Shown piece by piece: positions 1-10,299 of a stretch of 64,000 bases of DNA (position 1 is the stretch's first letter; every line of letters begins with the position of its first letter). Location of the stretch: assembly GCA_905178155.1 (NCBI GenBank), contig CAJINV010000002.1:1029809-1093808 (forward strand). Direction: 5' to 3'. The position numbers and the translations under genes were made by a program. The notes beneath the pieces were generated by a model. The model was given only the letters and a program-made list of their open reading frames with translations. It did not search any database and was not told where the DNA came from. This DNA is from Amoebophrya sp. A120. Lineage: Eukaryota; Sar; Dinophyceae; Syndiniales; Amoebophryaceae.

Positions 1-3000
1 GGTACCAGTTGGTCCTACTTGTTGCTGGTGGTTTACAACTCCGCCGACAACACTACTATTACCACCAGCCACGCCGGATATCAAAGTAGAGCTCGCGGAT
101 TGATGCGTGCCGGCAAGATGACCAATCGGGTTAGCGAAATGCAGCCCTCCGAGTAGTTCCCGAGACTCCTTCTTGTTCTTGTTCGCTTGGAGCTTCTCGT
201 TCAGCATTTGCTGCAATTCCGCCGGCGTGAGCCCGTCGATCTTTTTCTTATTCGACGCCTCCAGGGTTCCTCGCGGCGGCTTGTCTAAGGTGCTGCTCAC
301 ATTCCGGGACAGATCGCTCTCCGTCGCGGAAGAAGCGGCGTTGGGAGAAGAGGCGTTGGCGAGGGGGGTGGTGAGACCTCCTTCTTTGGCAGTTGCAGTT
401 GCAGATGCAACACCTGCAGCTCGTTCCACAGCAGTTTTGGAAACCGCGACTCCAGATGCTGAGACTACCTCCGCCGAAGTTGCAGTAGCAGCAGCTGCAG
501 TGACAACAGCGGCCGAATTGTTTTGTTGCTCGCCAATTACATCCGCTGTCGGAGGACAAGTCGAGGTTTTGTTCTCGACAATATCCGTATGACAGTGCAC
601 AACTCCGCCTCCCCCCCATTTGCATAGCATGAACGGCAATACAAGCATCAGCAAGAATGCCGGATTTGCATGACAAATTTGCAGTGGAGTGTAATGCTAT
701 TTGGGCTACCAGAACTTGTCATGCAAACAGTGCCAAGAGGCAAGAGGTGGATTCGGTATTTTGCATGACAAATGAGGGGGAAGAGGAGTTGTTCACTGTC
801 ATAATCCGTTGTCGCGGTAGTCGTTGTGTTGTCGCCAGAGGTGCCGGAAGAAGCGTTGTCCGCTGAAGACGCTCCACCGGTAGTGGTCAAAACCAGGTTA
901 TCGACCGCTACGGTATATCAAATGCAAAAATGTCTGGGTCTGGAAGAATACAAGATTTGGTTGGTTGGTTGGGTAGCGCCTGTCGCCGGTGCAGGTCCCG
1001 CCCTCCATCGATTGCGATCCGGAGTAGCCGGACTTGTCATGCATGTTTCTCATGATCCATGATGCTTGTGATGCATGACCTTGCATCGCAGACATTTAGA
1101 GGGCTTCCTGATGCACCTTCCGCATGAGAAATGCTCTATCCGGGTAGCACAAACTGCTACTGCACCCCTGTTGCTTGTCATGCAATACAATTTTTTTTAC
1201 CGTCCAAGAATAGCATGACAAGTTGCATTCTTCCAGACCCAGACACTTTTACATTTGATACGGTAGTAGTCGTCGACGCGGGCGGATCCGAGACGGCTGG
1301 GGAATTCTGCTGCGTTCTTTGCTCCTTACCAGTAACTGTCGTGGCACGGCTGTCGTCCTGTTTTCGATTGTTTTCATTCCGATATTTAGCATGACAAACA
1401 TCGACTCGTCGAAATGACGACAGACAAGACACTACCACTAGTCAAAAATGCTCGTTATGCAATACAGATCTTGCCCTCCTAACCATCTCGCATCACAAAT
1501 GAATCCAGAATGATCGCCATCAATGCATTAAAACAAATAAACTCTCTATACGATTGGTGACTGGCTGTTGCCCACGACTCCTGTGCTCGAATTCAGCAGC
1601 GCTAGCGAATCGTCCGAACTTGTTAAGCCCAGCGTCGTGCTTTCCAAGCTGGGAAACTTCCGACAGACGATTTCGTCTTCCTCGTAGCTGTTTTCGCACG
1701 AGCTCACTCGCCCGTTTATGAACCCGGTAGAAGCCCGGGTCGTCGCCGTGGTCGCTTTGGACAGTTGCTGTTTGCACCGCTCCGGATCGCCGTCTTCGCT
1801 ACTGGATGACGAAGTGGCGCCGCCAACGTCCGTCTTCGTTGTGGACGAGCTCGCATCTTCCGTCATACCGGACTGCAGTTGTTTTTCGGTCACTGCATTA
1901 TTACCTGGCTTTTGCTCTACCGTAGGACCTTCTTCACTGCTAATACTTTCCTTTTCCGAAGAAGGCAGGTCAGTAGCAGCAGGCGCTGCTTGAGCAGATG
2001 AAACTACGGAGGACATCACAGCTGCGCCGGGGGCAATAGAACTAGCGTCCTTCATCTTGTTCACTGAGACCGACTCTACTACACCTGCAGTCACAGCACC
2101 ACCGCTGGCAATGTTGATAGTATTGACTGCAGCCGCTGCGTTTGCAGCTTGCGTTGCGGCGGCGGCGATCGCCACGGTCTGGGCGGAGGCTTTTATTGAC
2201 TTCGTGCGCTCCGCAAAGATGGACTGGATTTTGTCTTGTAATTTGGACGGATCCTGAAGCAGCTCTTTGTTCTGGGCGGTATTGGCAGCTGTGCCTGAGT
2301 TGTTGGCTGATGATGTCCCGTCGCCCTTGTCGTCCCCCTGCTGGCCACCTCCGTTATTTTGCGTGGAATTTGAAGATATGAAATCTAAAAATGTCTGGGT
2401 CTGGAAGAATGCAACTTGTCATGCTGATTTTGGATTCTAAAAAAATCTGTATTGCATGAGCAGCAAAGAGAGTCCAAGTTGTGCTACACGGAAAGAGCAT
2501 TTGTCATGCGGTATAGGCATCAGGAAGCCCTCACAAAATCTGTGATGCTAGGGCATGCATCACAGACATCAGGAGTCATGCAAAATGTGCATGACAAAAC
2601 CTAGCAATCTTCCAGACCCAGACATTTTTACATTTGATAGAAGAAGTGATGGTAAAACTTTGGATGTTATCCGCCCGAAGAGTCCCGACCATGGGAGCAC
2701 CAGCACCTGTTGCGGTACTACTCAGGTTCGTTTGAGACCCAGACTGCGGCAGTTGTTGGCTCTGCTGTTGCTGTAGCTGCATGTTGTAAGAAGTGCTGTT
2801 CGACGTAGCAGTTTGCTCAGTTGCAGTGGCATTGAGAGGACCAGTGGCAGACGTTTGTTGTGCTTGAGCTGCATTGAACGAAGTACCGAAGGATGCGGCA
2901 TTTCCCGTTCCCCCAAGCTGTTGCTGCTGTCCCGTCGCTGCTGTTGCTGTCCCACTCTGCATTTGCTGCATCGACGTTACCGCACCAGTAGACTGGAGGT

Positions 3001-4685
3001 TCAGATTGGACATACTATTCAAACCTTGCTGCTGTTGACCACCAGCAACTCCAGAGCCGTATTGCATCTGCTGCTGCTGGACGCCTCCAGTAGAACTAGT
3101 GCCCATCATGCTGCCTCCACCAGTCGTGCCACTACCGTACCCGCCAATGTTTTGCTGCAAGTTCGCATTGGATCCGGAGTTCATTTGGGAAGATGAAAAT
3201 TGGGCGGTGTTTGTTCCACCGAAATTCGACGTCCCTGACGGCTGGAACTGAGTGCTCTGCGCGTTCATGGTACTAGAAAATTGGTTTTGGTGCTGGCCGG
3301 AGGTCGTAGTTCCGAACTGATGAGAACTCTGGTAGTTGCTATTTCCCATTGCAGCAGCATTTTGGTTAATGCCGCCGCCACCGCCCATATGGTTCTGCAT
3401 GTTCATCTGGTTTTGCATGTTGCCGGACGTTCCGCCCATGATATGTGACGACATAGTATTATTGTTCCCCCCAACATAGCTGCTCGTGTTACCACCGCTA
3501 TGGTTGTGAAAGGAGTTGCTCTGGTGCATAGAATTTGCGGCTGCGTAGGAATTAGACATGTTCTGCTGCTGCTGAAAATTCCCAACTCCGCCACCCATTA
3601 TCAAGTGTAAAAATGTCTGGGTCTGGAAGATTCTGAGACTTATGATGCACGTTTTGCATGCGCCATGATGTCTGTGATGCCTGCCCTAGCATCACAGATG
3701 TTTTGAGGGCATCTTGATGCCTATTCCGCATGACAAATGCCCTCTCCGGGTAGCAAGAATCGCATTCCCTTTGCTGATCATGCAATACAGATTTTTTTGG
3801 AATCCGAATGCAGCATCACAAGTTGCATTTTTCTCTACCCAGACATTTTTGCAATCCATACCCATCATGCTCTGCTGATATTGACTGTTCATCATGCCGT
3901 TATGTTGACCGGAGGTATTTGATCCAAACTGGCTCTGCATCATGTTGCCATGATGTTGGCCGCTATTATTCCCACCACCGTGCATGCCGCTGTTCGCAGC
4001 TCCCTGATGCATACTGCTGTTGTACTGGTTTGAAACCATATTGGACGTCGACTGTTGGTCTCCCATGTGGTGCGCCGAACTATGGGCACTGTTGCTGGAC
4101 CAGGTGTGCGCCATGCTTTGCTGGTTTAGGTGGCCGGACGACTGCATGCTGTGTCCCATGTTGCCGGCACCGCCCATCGCACCAGAGCTGCTGTTGCCCA
4201 TGTTCATGCTGCTCATATCAAAACCAGAATTCTGGTTGTGCGAACCGTTGTTCATGCCGGTCATGCTGTGCGTGTTGCCCGCTACATTGGAACCCGAATT
4301 GTACTGGGAGGCGGTTCTGTTTATGTAGTTATTTGAACATTTTGGTTGTGTTTTTATGCATTCTTTTGTGAAACAATTCAAAAGCTATACCATGAAATAA
4401 ACCTGCTCGAGATTTAATACGCCAGAATTTGAAAGATGACTAGTACCCTTGTCCCCCCATCGCCCCCACGCCGCCCCCTCGCTGGTCAGCATAGCTCTCC
4501 TTTCCGCCAGGGCCAGCACTATTGCCAGCGTTGCCTCCTCCCGACCCGTTGTAGCGGCCCCAAACAGGATTCATTTGCGACACGGTGTTGGTCTGAAAAG
4601 TATTCACCATTTCCGCGGCGGGCTCCTGCGTAACCGTCGATGCGGGAGTTACCCCGCCGGAGTGGCTCCCGGCGGTCGTCCACAT
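1..4685 (-). CDS. Gene A: Q/N/G/M-rich low-complexity protein, C-terminus beyond window
   Basis: I do not recognise a family. ATG at 4685. Exons: 4685-4447, 4316-3861, 3593-2640, 2371-1552, 1357-1261, 910-804, 582-1; at least 1085 codons in frame. Introns 4317-4446 and 1358-1551 are GT-AG; the other four are introners (588-803, 916-1260, 2377-2639, 3599-3860). The first ~560 residues are prion-like, rich in Gln, Asn, Gly, Met and Ser with His; the rest is Ala/Ser/Thr-rich with acidic patches, and a short helix-like stretch (GLTPAELQQMLNEKLQ) lies near the left edge. Composition suggests a disordered protein such as an RNA- or chromatin-associated scaffold, but that is inference. The frame continues through position 1, so the C-terminus is missing. 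Low complexity makes exon limits less certain than in B, C or F, although all phases agree. Confidence 0.75.
588..803. mobile_element. Introner, family IE-2, in gene A
   Basis: 216 bp. Ends TATGACAGTGCACAACTCC and its inverse. Perfect 5-bp target duplication ATCCG (583-587 and 804-808). Removing the element plus one copy keeps gene A in frame. Confidence 0.9.
916..1260. mobile_element. Introner, family IE-1, in gene A
   Basis: 345 bp, the longest IE-1 member here (others are 252-269 bp). TIR core CTGGGTCTGG with TATCAAATG ends. Perfect duplication CGGTA on both sides. Confidence 0.9.
1358..1551 (-). other. Canonical GT-AG intron of gene A carrying introner core motifs
   Basis: Starts GTATAG at 1551 and ends AAAACAG at 1358; phase 0. 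It contains GCATGACAAA and GCATCACAAAT, the internal motif of the introners, but has no TIR or target duplication. It may be an old, matured introner. Confidence 0.7.
2377..2639. mobile_element. Introner, family IE-1, in gene A
   Basis: 263 bp; TIR around TGTCTGGGTCTGGAAG and its inverse. Perfect duplication GAAGA (2372-2376, 2640-2644). Confidence 0.92.
3599..3860. mobile_element. Introner, family IE-1, in gene A
   Basis: 262 bp; IE-1 TIR, the right arm slightly changed (CTACCCAGACATTTTTGC). Perfect duplication CCCAT (3594-3598, 3861-3865). Confidence 0.92.
4317..4446 (-). other. Canonical GT-AG intron of gene A
   Basis: GTACTAGTC at 4446 to ATAAACAG at 4317; phase 2. No TIR and no clear introner core motif. 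Confidence 0.7.
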
Positions 4686-6702
4686 CTTTTTCCAAATCGA
4701 CTTACGTTACAAGAAACAGAGATTGTATTTTACAAAAAGTGCCGTGAAATAATAGAGCAGATGAAATCGTGCAGTAAATAATCTTCATGAAACAACTCGC
4801 AAAAGAATACACAACTACTCGCAATACTCCGATAGAATTTTACCGTTGAACAGCACTAAACTATTCTCCAACATAAAATTCTTTCCACAACTACAAATTA
4901 TTTTTCACAGAACAATTTACAATCTTTCGTAAAACTTTTTTTATCACAATGTAGATTCGAGGTGGTCGCTCTATTTGCCTTTTTCTAAAGCAAGGATAGA
5001 TACGGTTGTAGAGATTAATCGTAAAAAAGAAATCGCGGTAACAGATGCAAATGATCGTCTCGATTTTTTTTTTTTTGGTTTTTAGGTATTTTTTCTTTGA
5101 CAAAAGTATAATCTTCCAAAAGCAGCTATTTTGTCTTGCATAAACCTTATCGCTGTCTGATATAATGTTGAAATATGCTAGAAACCTTGCTCGCACTACT
5201 GAATCCTCTTTGTTCTTTCGTACTAGGGTCTAATTTCTTGTTTGCGTTTATTGTGCAGGCGTGAAGAAATTCTACTTCCTCCAGCTGTACTACGCAAGAA
5301 TGTTCGGTCTCCCCCTCCGTGAGAGAAATTCTTTCTTCACCAAAGGCGAAACACAAAGATTCCTGTGTCAGACAGCACCGTCAGACAGCACCGTCAGAAA
5401 GCACCTCGTTTTATTCCGCGATACAACTAGTAGAAGAGGGACAGTAACTAGACGACTTTCTCCGAAGTAAATAAGGTTCTTTTTCTAAACTAAGTAAAAG
5501 CGTAGGAGTGTCTACGCGACTTTCTTTTTAACAGTCTAGGATAATTTTTGGTATGAGTATTTTTAACAGCCACTCTGTAGTTGTGGTTGTCAAGGGAGTA
5601 AAGTCGCTGGGCGGGTGTCCGAAAAGGAGCTGGCTCTAACGATAGAAGCGCGCTTTTTTAGAGGTTTCTGGCTAGCAATATCTTGTTATCAGACCTTGAG
5701 GTTGTTGTGCTTTGTCAAGACAGTGAGCAGCTTGGTACAGGTACACAGAAAGAATAACAGAAAAAATTATGTCGAAGAAACGATAAGAGAGCCGCTTTTG
5801 ATAAAATCAGACTTGCGTGCCTACAGAAAGCGCGGTGCCGCTTCAGTGAGCCTGTAGCTAATATGCCACTTCTTGTACTAACAACAGGTCGCCCGAGGCG
5901 TCTCTACGCTCTTGTAGGCAAACAGGCAAAAGCTGTAAAACTGGCAGAGATAAGATACAGATCAAAATCAAAGGCGCGTGTAAATACGGTTGATGTGCTC
6001 TTCAAAATTGACAGATCACAGCAGGTACAGATAGCAGAGCCTCAGTAGTGGTCTTTCGTAGCGGGACAACAGTTAAAAAATCATTGATGAAAGTGAAACA
6101 AGAAGATATAAAGAGCGGCAACAAGAATCGCCTTGAGGGAAGCAGGAGTGTCTGCTTGCACTAATAGAAATTTATTTCATCAAACGGAGGAGCTCGGTGA
6201 GCTGAGCGAAGAAAAGAACTCGGCTTACTCTTGCTCCGTTTAGTATGAAGATTCTCAGCACGTAATATTGTGTCTCTTTGGTCCAATCTTACCACACAAC
6301 TCGAATTGAATCGGCGGTGGCCTCTTTAGATTCTCTTTCTAGATTTCTTCCTATAGAAAAACAAGGAAAAAAATCTAAAGCAGTAGTCAAAATGTTGACC
6401 ACGCACTCTACCTCCGGTGCGATAGAACCAAAACAATATTACTCAAAACTTTCTACTAGTGCGCTACACCGTGTGGTCACTTTTGGTGCTGTACTATTGT
6501 TCCTTTGCTAAATATTCTACAAATCCGTACTATGATATTTTCACTGCTCGAGCGAGAGCATAGTTTATACCGCAAAAATTTTCTAAAGCAAATAGCGCAG
6601 ACGGAGCTCCTCTCTTTATAAATACGTTTGGCTGATTCTACTGTAAAAAACTCGACACTATGGAAAAATATCGTAGCCCTGACCCTAACTAGTGAAAAAA
6701 TA
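4686..6702. other. Intergenic, A+T-rich, upstream of gene A
   Basis: About 2 kb without a supported gene. Poly-T tracts near 5060 and many stops in all frames for the first 500 bases; short plus-strand ORFs at 5261-5470 and 5615-5857 match no family I know. It should hold the promoter of gene A, but I see no recognisable element. Confidence 0.5.
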
Positions 6703-6757
6703 AGTACGAAAATATCGAATATGTTCCCCTGCTCTGGGTGAAACTTGGCCTGTTGGA
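6703..6757. repeat. 55-bp direct repeat, copy 1
   Basis: Identical over 55 bp to 9317-9371. The first part, up to CTCTGGGTG, also occurs at 7763-7804. The two full copies bracket a 2.6-kb composite segment without genes. Confidence 0.85.
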
Positions 6758-7261
6758 TTAATCGCAAAGCGCCTTAGCATTAATTCATATTCAAAATGAT
6801 TTCAAAATGAATTCAAAAAGTCAACGTTTTTGACTTTTGGCTGCCCATGAAAATGCCGAATATTCGAACAAAATGAACGACGCGCCTCGGTTGTGGACCA
6901 TTCGCAAGCCCTATGCCGTGCGCTTACGCGGAGCATTTCGCTTGAAAAACGCAGCGCCACCATTTGAATGCGTCTCATTAGTTTGGGAGGGTGCTTGGCT
7001 TGGAATCGGCACGGCCACAAGCTCTGGGCCACGGCATGGCGGCTCAAGATTGAACCGCCAGGGTCCCTCTAAAACCCAACTGACAGACACCACGTCCGCC
7101 CAAAGCCACGACGCATGGGGCCAACGCAATTCCATTTCCGAGGCGGCCGAGAGGGCCCAGATGCACCCTCTCCCCTCGATTGATCGGGCCTGATTGGTGC
7201 CTAACATAAAACATGTCATGCCACAGACCACACCAATACCAGAGCGATCACGCAGAGTGCC

Positions 7262-7441
7262 CAATTTCATAAGGAAATTGGCGGGCCTATGCAATTTCAA
7301 AAAGAAATTGGCGACCTGAACGGAATTCAAAAAGAAATTGGCGGGGTTGATGGAATTCAAAAAGAAATTGGCGGCCCCGAGACAATTCAAAAAGAAATTG
7401 GCGGATCTGGGCAATTTCAAAAAAAAGTTGGGAATAAGTTG
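7262..7441. repeat. Tandem repeat, 30-bp period, about six units
   Basis: Unit core AATTCAAAAAGAAATTGGCG, spacing exactly 30 bp; the first and last units are degenerate. On the plus strand it reads as a ten-residue repeat containing IQKEIGG, but the ORF around it is short and resembles nothing known, so I treat it as a satellite-like repeat. Confidence 0.85.
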
Positions 7442-7762
7442 GAGACAAGTTCAAAATTAGTTGGGTCAGGGATTCTTAGTATGGGAAACAGAAAAAAGTT
7501 GGCTTCCAACTTATTTCCAACTTTTTTTTGAATCTGGCGAAGGGAGATTCCTCAAGACCTGGACCCTCTTGAGTTGGCGTGCTTTACTGCATGCCCCTTC
7601 AAGTACGAAATCCCCCATCCGAAGCGCTGTCGAGAAGCCTTTCGGTGTGAAGGTCGACCCTATCAATGCCCCGCAAGCTATACCCCAACACCCTGAAAGG
7701 AAGAGGGGCAGGAAGCGATCACGAATGAAAGCCTTTACACAAAAAGCGCCCCAACAGCTGGC

Positions 7763-7804
7763 AATAAGTACGAAAATATCGAATATGTTCCCCTGCTCTG
7801 GGTG
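7763..7804. repeat. Partial third copy of the 55-bp repeat
   Basis: About 42 bp shared with the segment around 6703; the tail with ACTTGGCCTG is absent here. Confidence 0.8.
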
Positions 7805-8249
7805 GCATTTGATGGCAGCAATCCACCTCTTCGGGCGATCCACCTCTTCGGGCGTGCCTCTGCTCATCCGCCACAGGGCCTCCCAGCGCTGCAGAGCCCG
7901 CGGCGCCTTGAATTGCCGGGGTCGACTGCTGGCTCTGGGTCAGCTTCTGCAACAGCTGCCCTGTCCTTTTGTTTGCACTACTCCATTGCGAGCGAAGGGC
8001 AACACTCGACCAGCCGACCACCCAACCAGCCACCTCTCTCTCTTTGTTGCTAGAAGTCCTGCTGGGCCGACATCTTAACAAAAGCAAAGAGAAAGATACC
8101 TGCTAAGAGACGAGCACCCCGTGGCGAATAAAGTTCTACATAAAATATTTGCACTTCAGAAGCATGGTCGTTCCCGACCATATCCGCCGGGGCTGGCATC
8201 CCGGCTGCTGACTTCAGCAGGCTGCCTACTTTCTGCTTCCTTTGACATG

Positions 8250-8481
8250 GACGAACAAGGGTGGGTTACATCTGCTTTTTTTCAAAAAGGTCTAACCCCC
8301 GCTAGTGGGTGGGCACTAGCGGGGGTTAGCTTCGGACGAATGTAACCCACCCTTGTTCATTTGTTCTAGGATGAACAAAGGTGGGTTACATTTGTCTGAC
8401 CCTAACCCCCGCTAGTGCCCACCCACTAGCGGGGGTTAGAACTTTTTGGGAAACAGGCAACCTAACCCACCCTTGTTCGTC
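8250..8481. repeat. Nested palindrome: two head-to-head foldback units
   Basis: Unit 1 (8250-8360) and unit 2 (8370-8481) are approximate reverse complements. Each unit has outer ends GACGAACAAGGGTGGGTTAC and its inverse, and an inner palindrome CTAACCCCCGCTAGTG with its inverse around a 6-bp loop. The loop is GGTGGG in one unit and CCCACC in the other. It resembles a pair of foldback MITE-like elements; no coding capacity. Confidence 0.88.
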
Positions 8482-8756
8482 GGATCCAAATCATGGCGCT
8501 TCACGTCGCCGGGTGGGCTCCGGCGATCAGAGTCGGCGAGCCTCCAAAGACATCAACTACAGAAAACATCTGCAGCGTACCACCCAGAATAAAATGTGCC
8601 GCCATGATATGGGGCGCGGATCAATATCGCGCACCAGGCCATGCTGCAGAGCCCTACTCCCGACGGGAAACTAAAGGGCTACAAGGCGAATTTCGCACCC
8701 GCCATGCCGCGCGAAGGGTGAAATGGGACTGGGCATAACAAGTCACGACGCAATAC

Positions 8757-8768
8757 CTTGAGCCAAAA
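8757..8768 (-). other. Spliced-leader-like 12-mer followed by GTA (minus strand)
   Basis: TTTTGGCTCAAG followed by GTATTG. It matches the last 12 bases of the dinoflagellate spliced leader and a donor-like GT, but the upstream bases do not match. It lies about 170 bp from the better candidate at 8934 in opposite orientation. Confidence 0.25.
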
Positions 8769-8933
8769 GCCTCCCACTGCAACACGCTTGACATCGATTT
8801 CATAATCCACAAATCTCAATAAGCGACGCTTCAGGTTGACATCAATGCCCTGAATGCCGAAAACCTGTCGCGCCAGATCTGCACAAACTTAATTGAGACT
8901 TGTGGACTACAAGATCAATGTGCCAAAGCTTGC

Positions 8934-8955
8934 GACGTCGGCATTTTGGCTCAAG
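8934..8955 (+). ncRNA. Candidate spliced-leader RNA exon or relic
   Basis: 18 of 22 bases match the dinoflagellate spliced leader known from the literature. The last 14, CATTTTGGCTCAAG, are perfect and include the Sm-type ATTTTGG. A donor-like GTAC follows directly at 8956, as expected for an SL RNA gene rather than for a retroposed mRNA. The four mismatches are in the 5' half. It could be a diverged or dead SL gene, or chance. Confidence 0.35.
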
Positions 8956-9316
8956 GTACAATGGCGCGAGTTGCTACGCCCAATCCCTTTTCACCCCTCA
9001 CGCGGATTGACAACCACAGCGACGCACCCAGGGGCCGCCCGCGTGGAGGACACGCATGCAGGAATTTTTGGCCCCCTAGATACCACCGGAAAAGTGCTTT
9101 TCTGTTCCCTCAGCACGAGCGGCCTTATTCAGCATTTTACTTCTCCATGTGCTGCCGCTTTTTCGCGTTGTTTTGCGCTGTAGTTTTTCTGTTTGTGATT
9201 TTTCAAACCGAAGCAACTGCCACGACCTACTTGCGGCCCCGCTTTGCCCTTTGGTTTTCGCGCTGGAACCCGCGTCAAAAAGTAGAATTGTGACCCCGTG
9301 CGTAGAATTGTGACCC

Positions 9317-9371
9317 AGTACGAAAATATCGAATATGTTCCCCTGCTCTGGGTGAAACTTGGCCTGTTGGA
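9317..9371. repeat. 55-bp direct repeat, copy 2
   Basis: Identical to 6703-6757. Its tail overlaps the left edge of the tandem duplication that starts at about 9355. Confidence 0.85.
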
Positions 9372-10299
9372 GTTGGTTTTGGAATTTGGTATTATATCTA
9401 GTTGATGGAAAATGGAAAATCAGAAGACGCGAAGCTATTTTTGGTGGCTCCTACTCGGGGTTTTGATTTTTCCCTTATGTGGTGACAACTAGCTACGGAG
9501 AGCTGCAGGAAATTAAGTAGGATCCGCTTCTGAGGACCCGTCGGGAAAAGAAAAATAGAAATTCTGCAAAGATCTTCGCGTAGGACCAAAATCGTAGTTC
9601 TTTTGTTTATGCTTATGCAGCCACCTTGAATTATACGCGTGGAAATGCACCACACGAGTTGATTTTTTATTTTTTGCAATGTATCTATTGTAACCTTCTA
9701 CAAACGATCTCTTCGCGATTGTTCAGAGCTTATTTTACAAGTATCTTTTAAACAAATTTCATAGAACTGGATGATGGAGGAAGAGGAGCAATGCCTCTAT
9801 TTTGTTGATAAATTTCATCCCATACAAAAGATGATGATGATGATGACGACACTGAGTTTTCGATTTTTAGTTTGGAACTCAAAGCAGCTATTGGCGGTTT
9901 CGGAGTTTGTGTTTGCTTATGCTCATGGAAAAAAGTACGTGAAAAAGGACTACGTAGTTCAAGAAAAATGACCTTCCTTGACTCTGATGTTGCGAAGCTC
10001 GTCGCACTGTGCGTATTTGTAGTTCTGTTTCTTCTGACAGCTTCAGATCAGGTCTCTATTCTACTCTCTCACATCTAAAATTTTGAGCGTTTCATGAGCT
10101 GTAGCTTTTGAATCTCGGTGGGTTGATGTGATAATATTTCGCGCTAAACTGCTGGATCGGACCTCAAGCTCATGCTGCCCTCTGGTATCCGGGGCTTCAT
10201 CTGCAACCTCCTCCTCGTTTTGTTTTACCCGTAGAAATAGAGTCACACTCGGAAATCTAGTGAAGAAACAAGCTTCCTTCTGTTGGAATGCGGCTGAGT

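Noticed and set aside
173-592. Plus-strand ORFs opposite genes A to H
   Set aside because: They are antisense shadows of exons whose minus-strand frames stay open across many introner junctions.
1178-1438. Separate gene starting at 1438 rather than exon 5 of gene A
   Set aside because: The apparent start is GTG; a GT-AG intron 1358-1551 in phase 0 links the frame to gene A.
9771-9974. Small ORF MMEEEEQC conserved in both duplication copies
   Set aside because: Similarity is at the DNA level; a 1-bp indel breaks the shared frame in copy B, and the peptide is low complexity.
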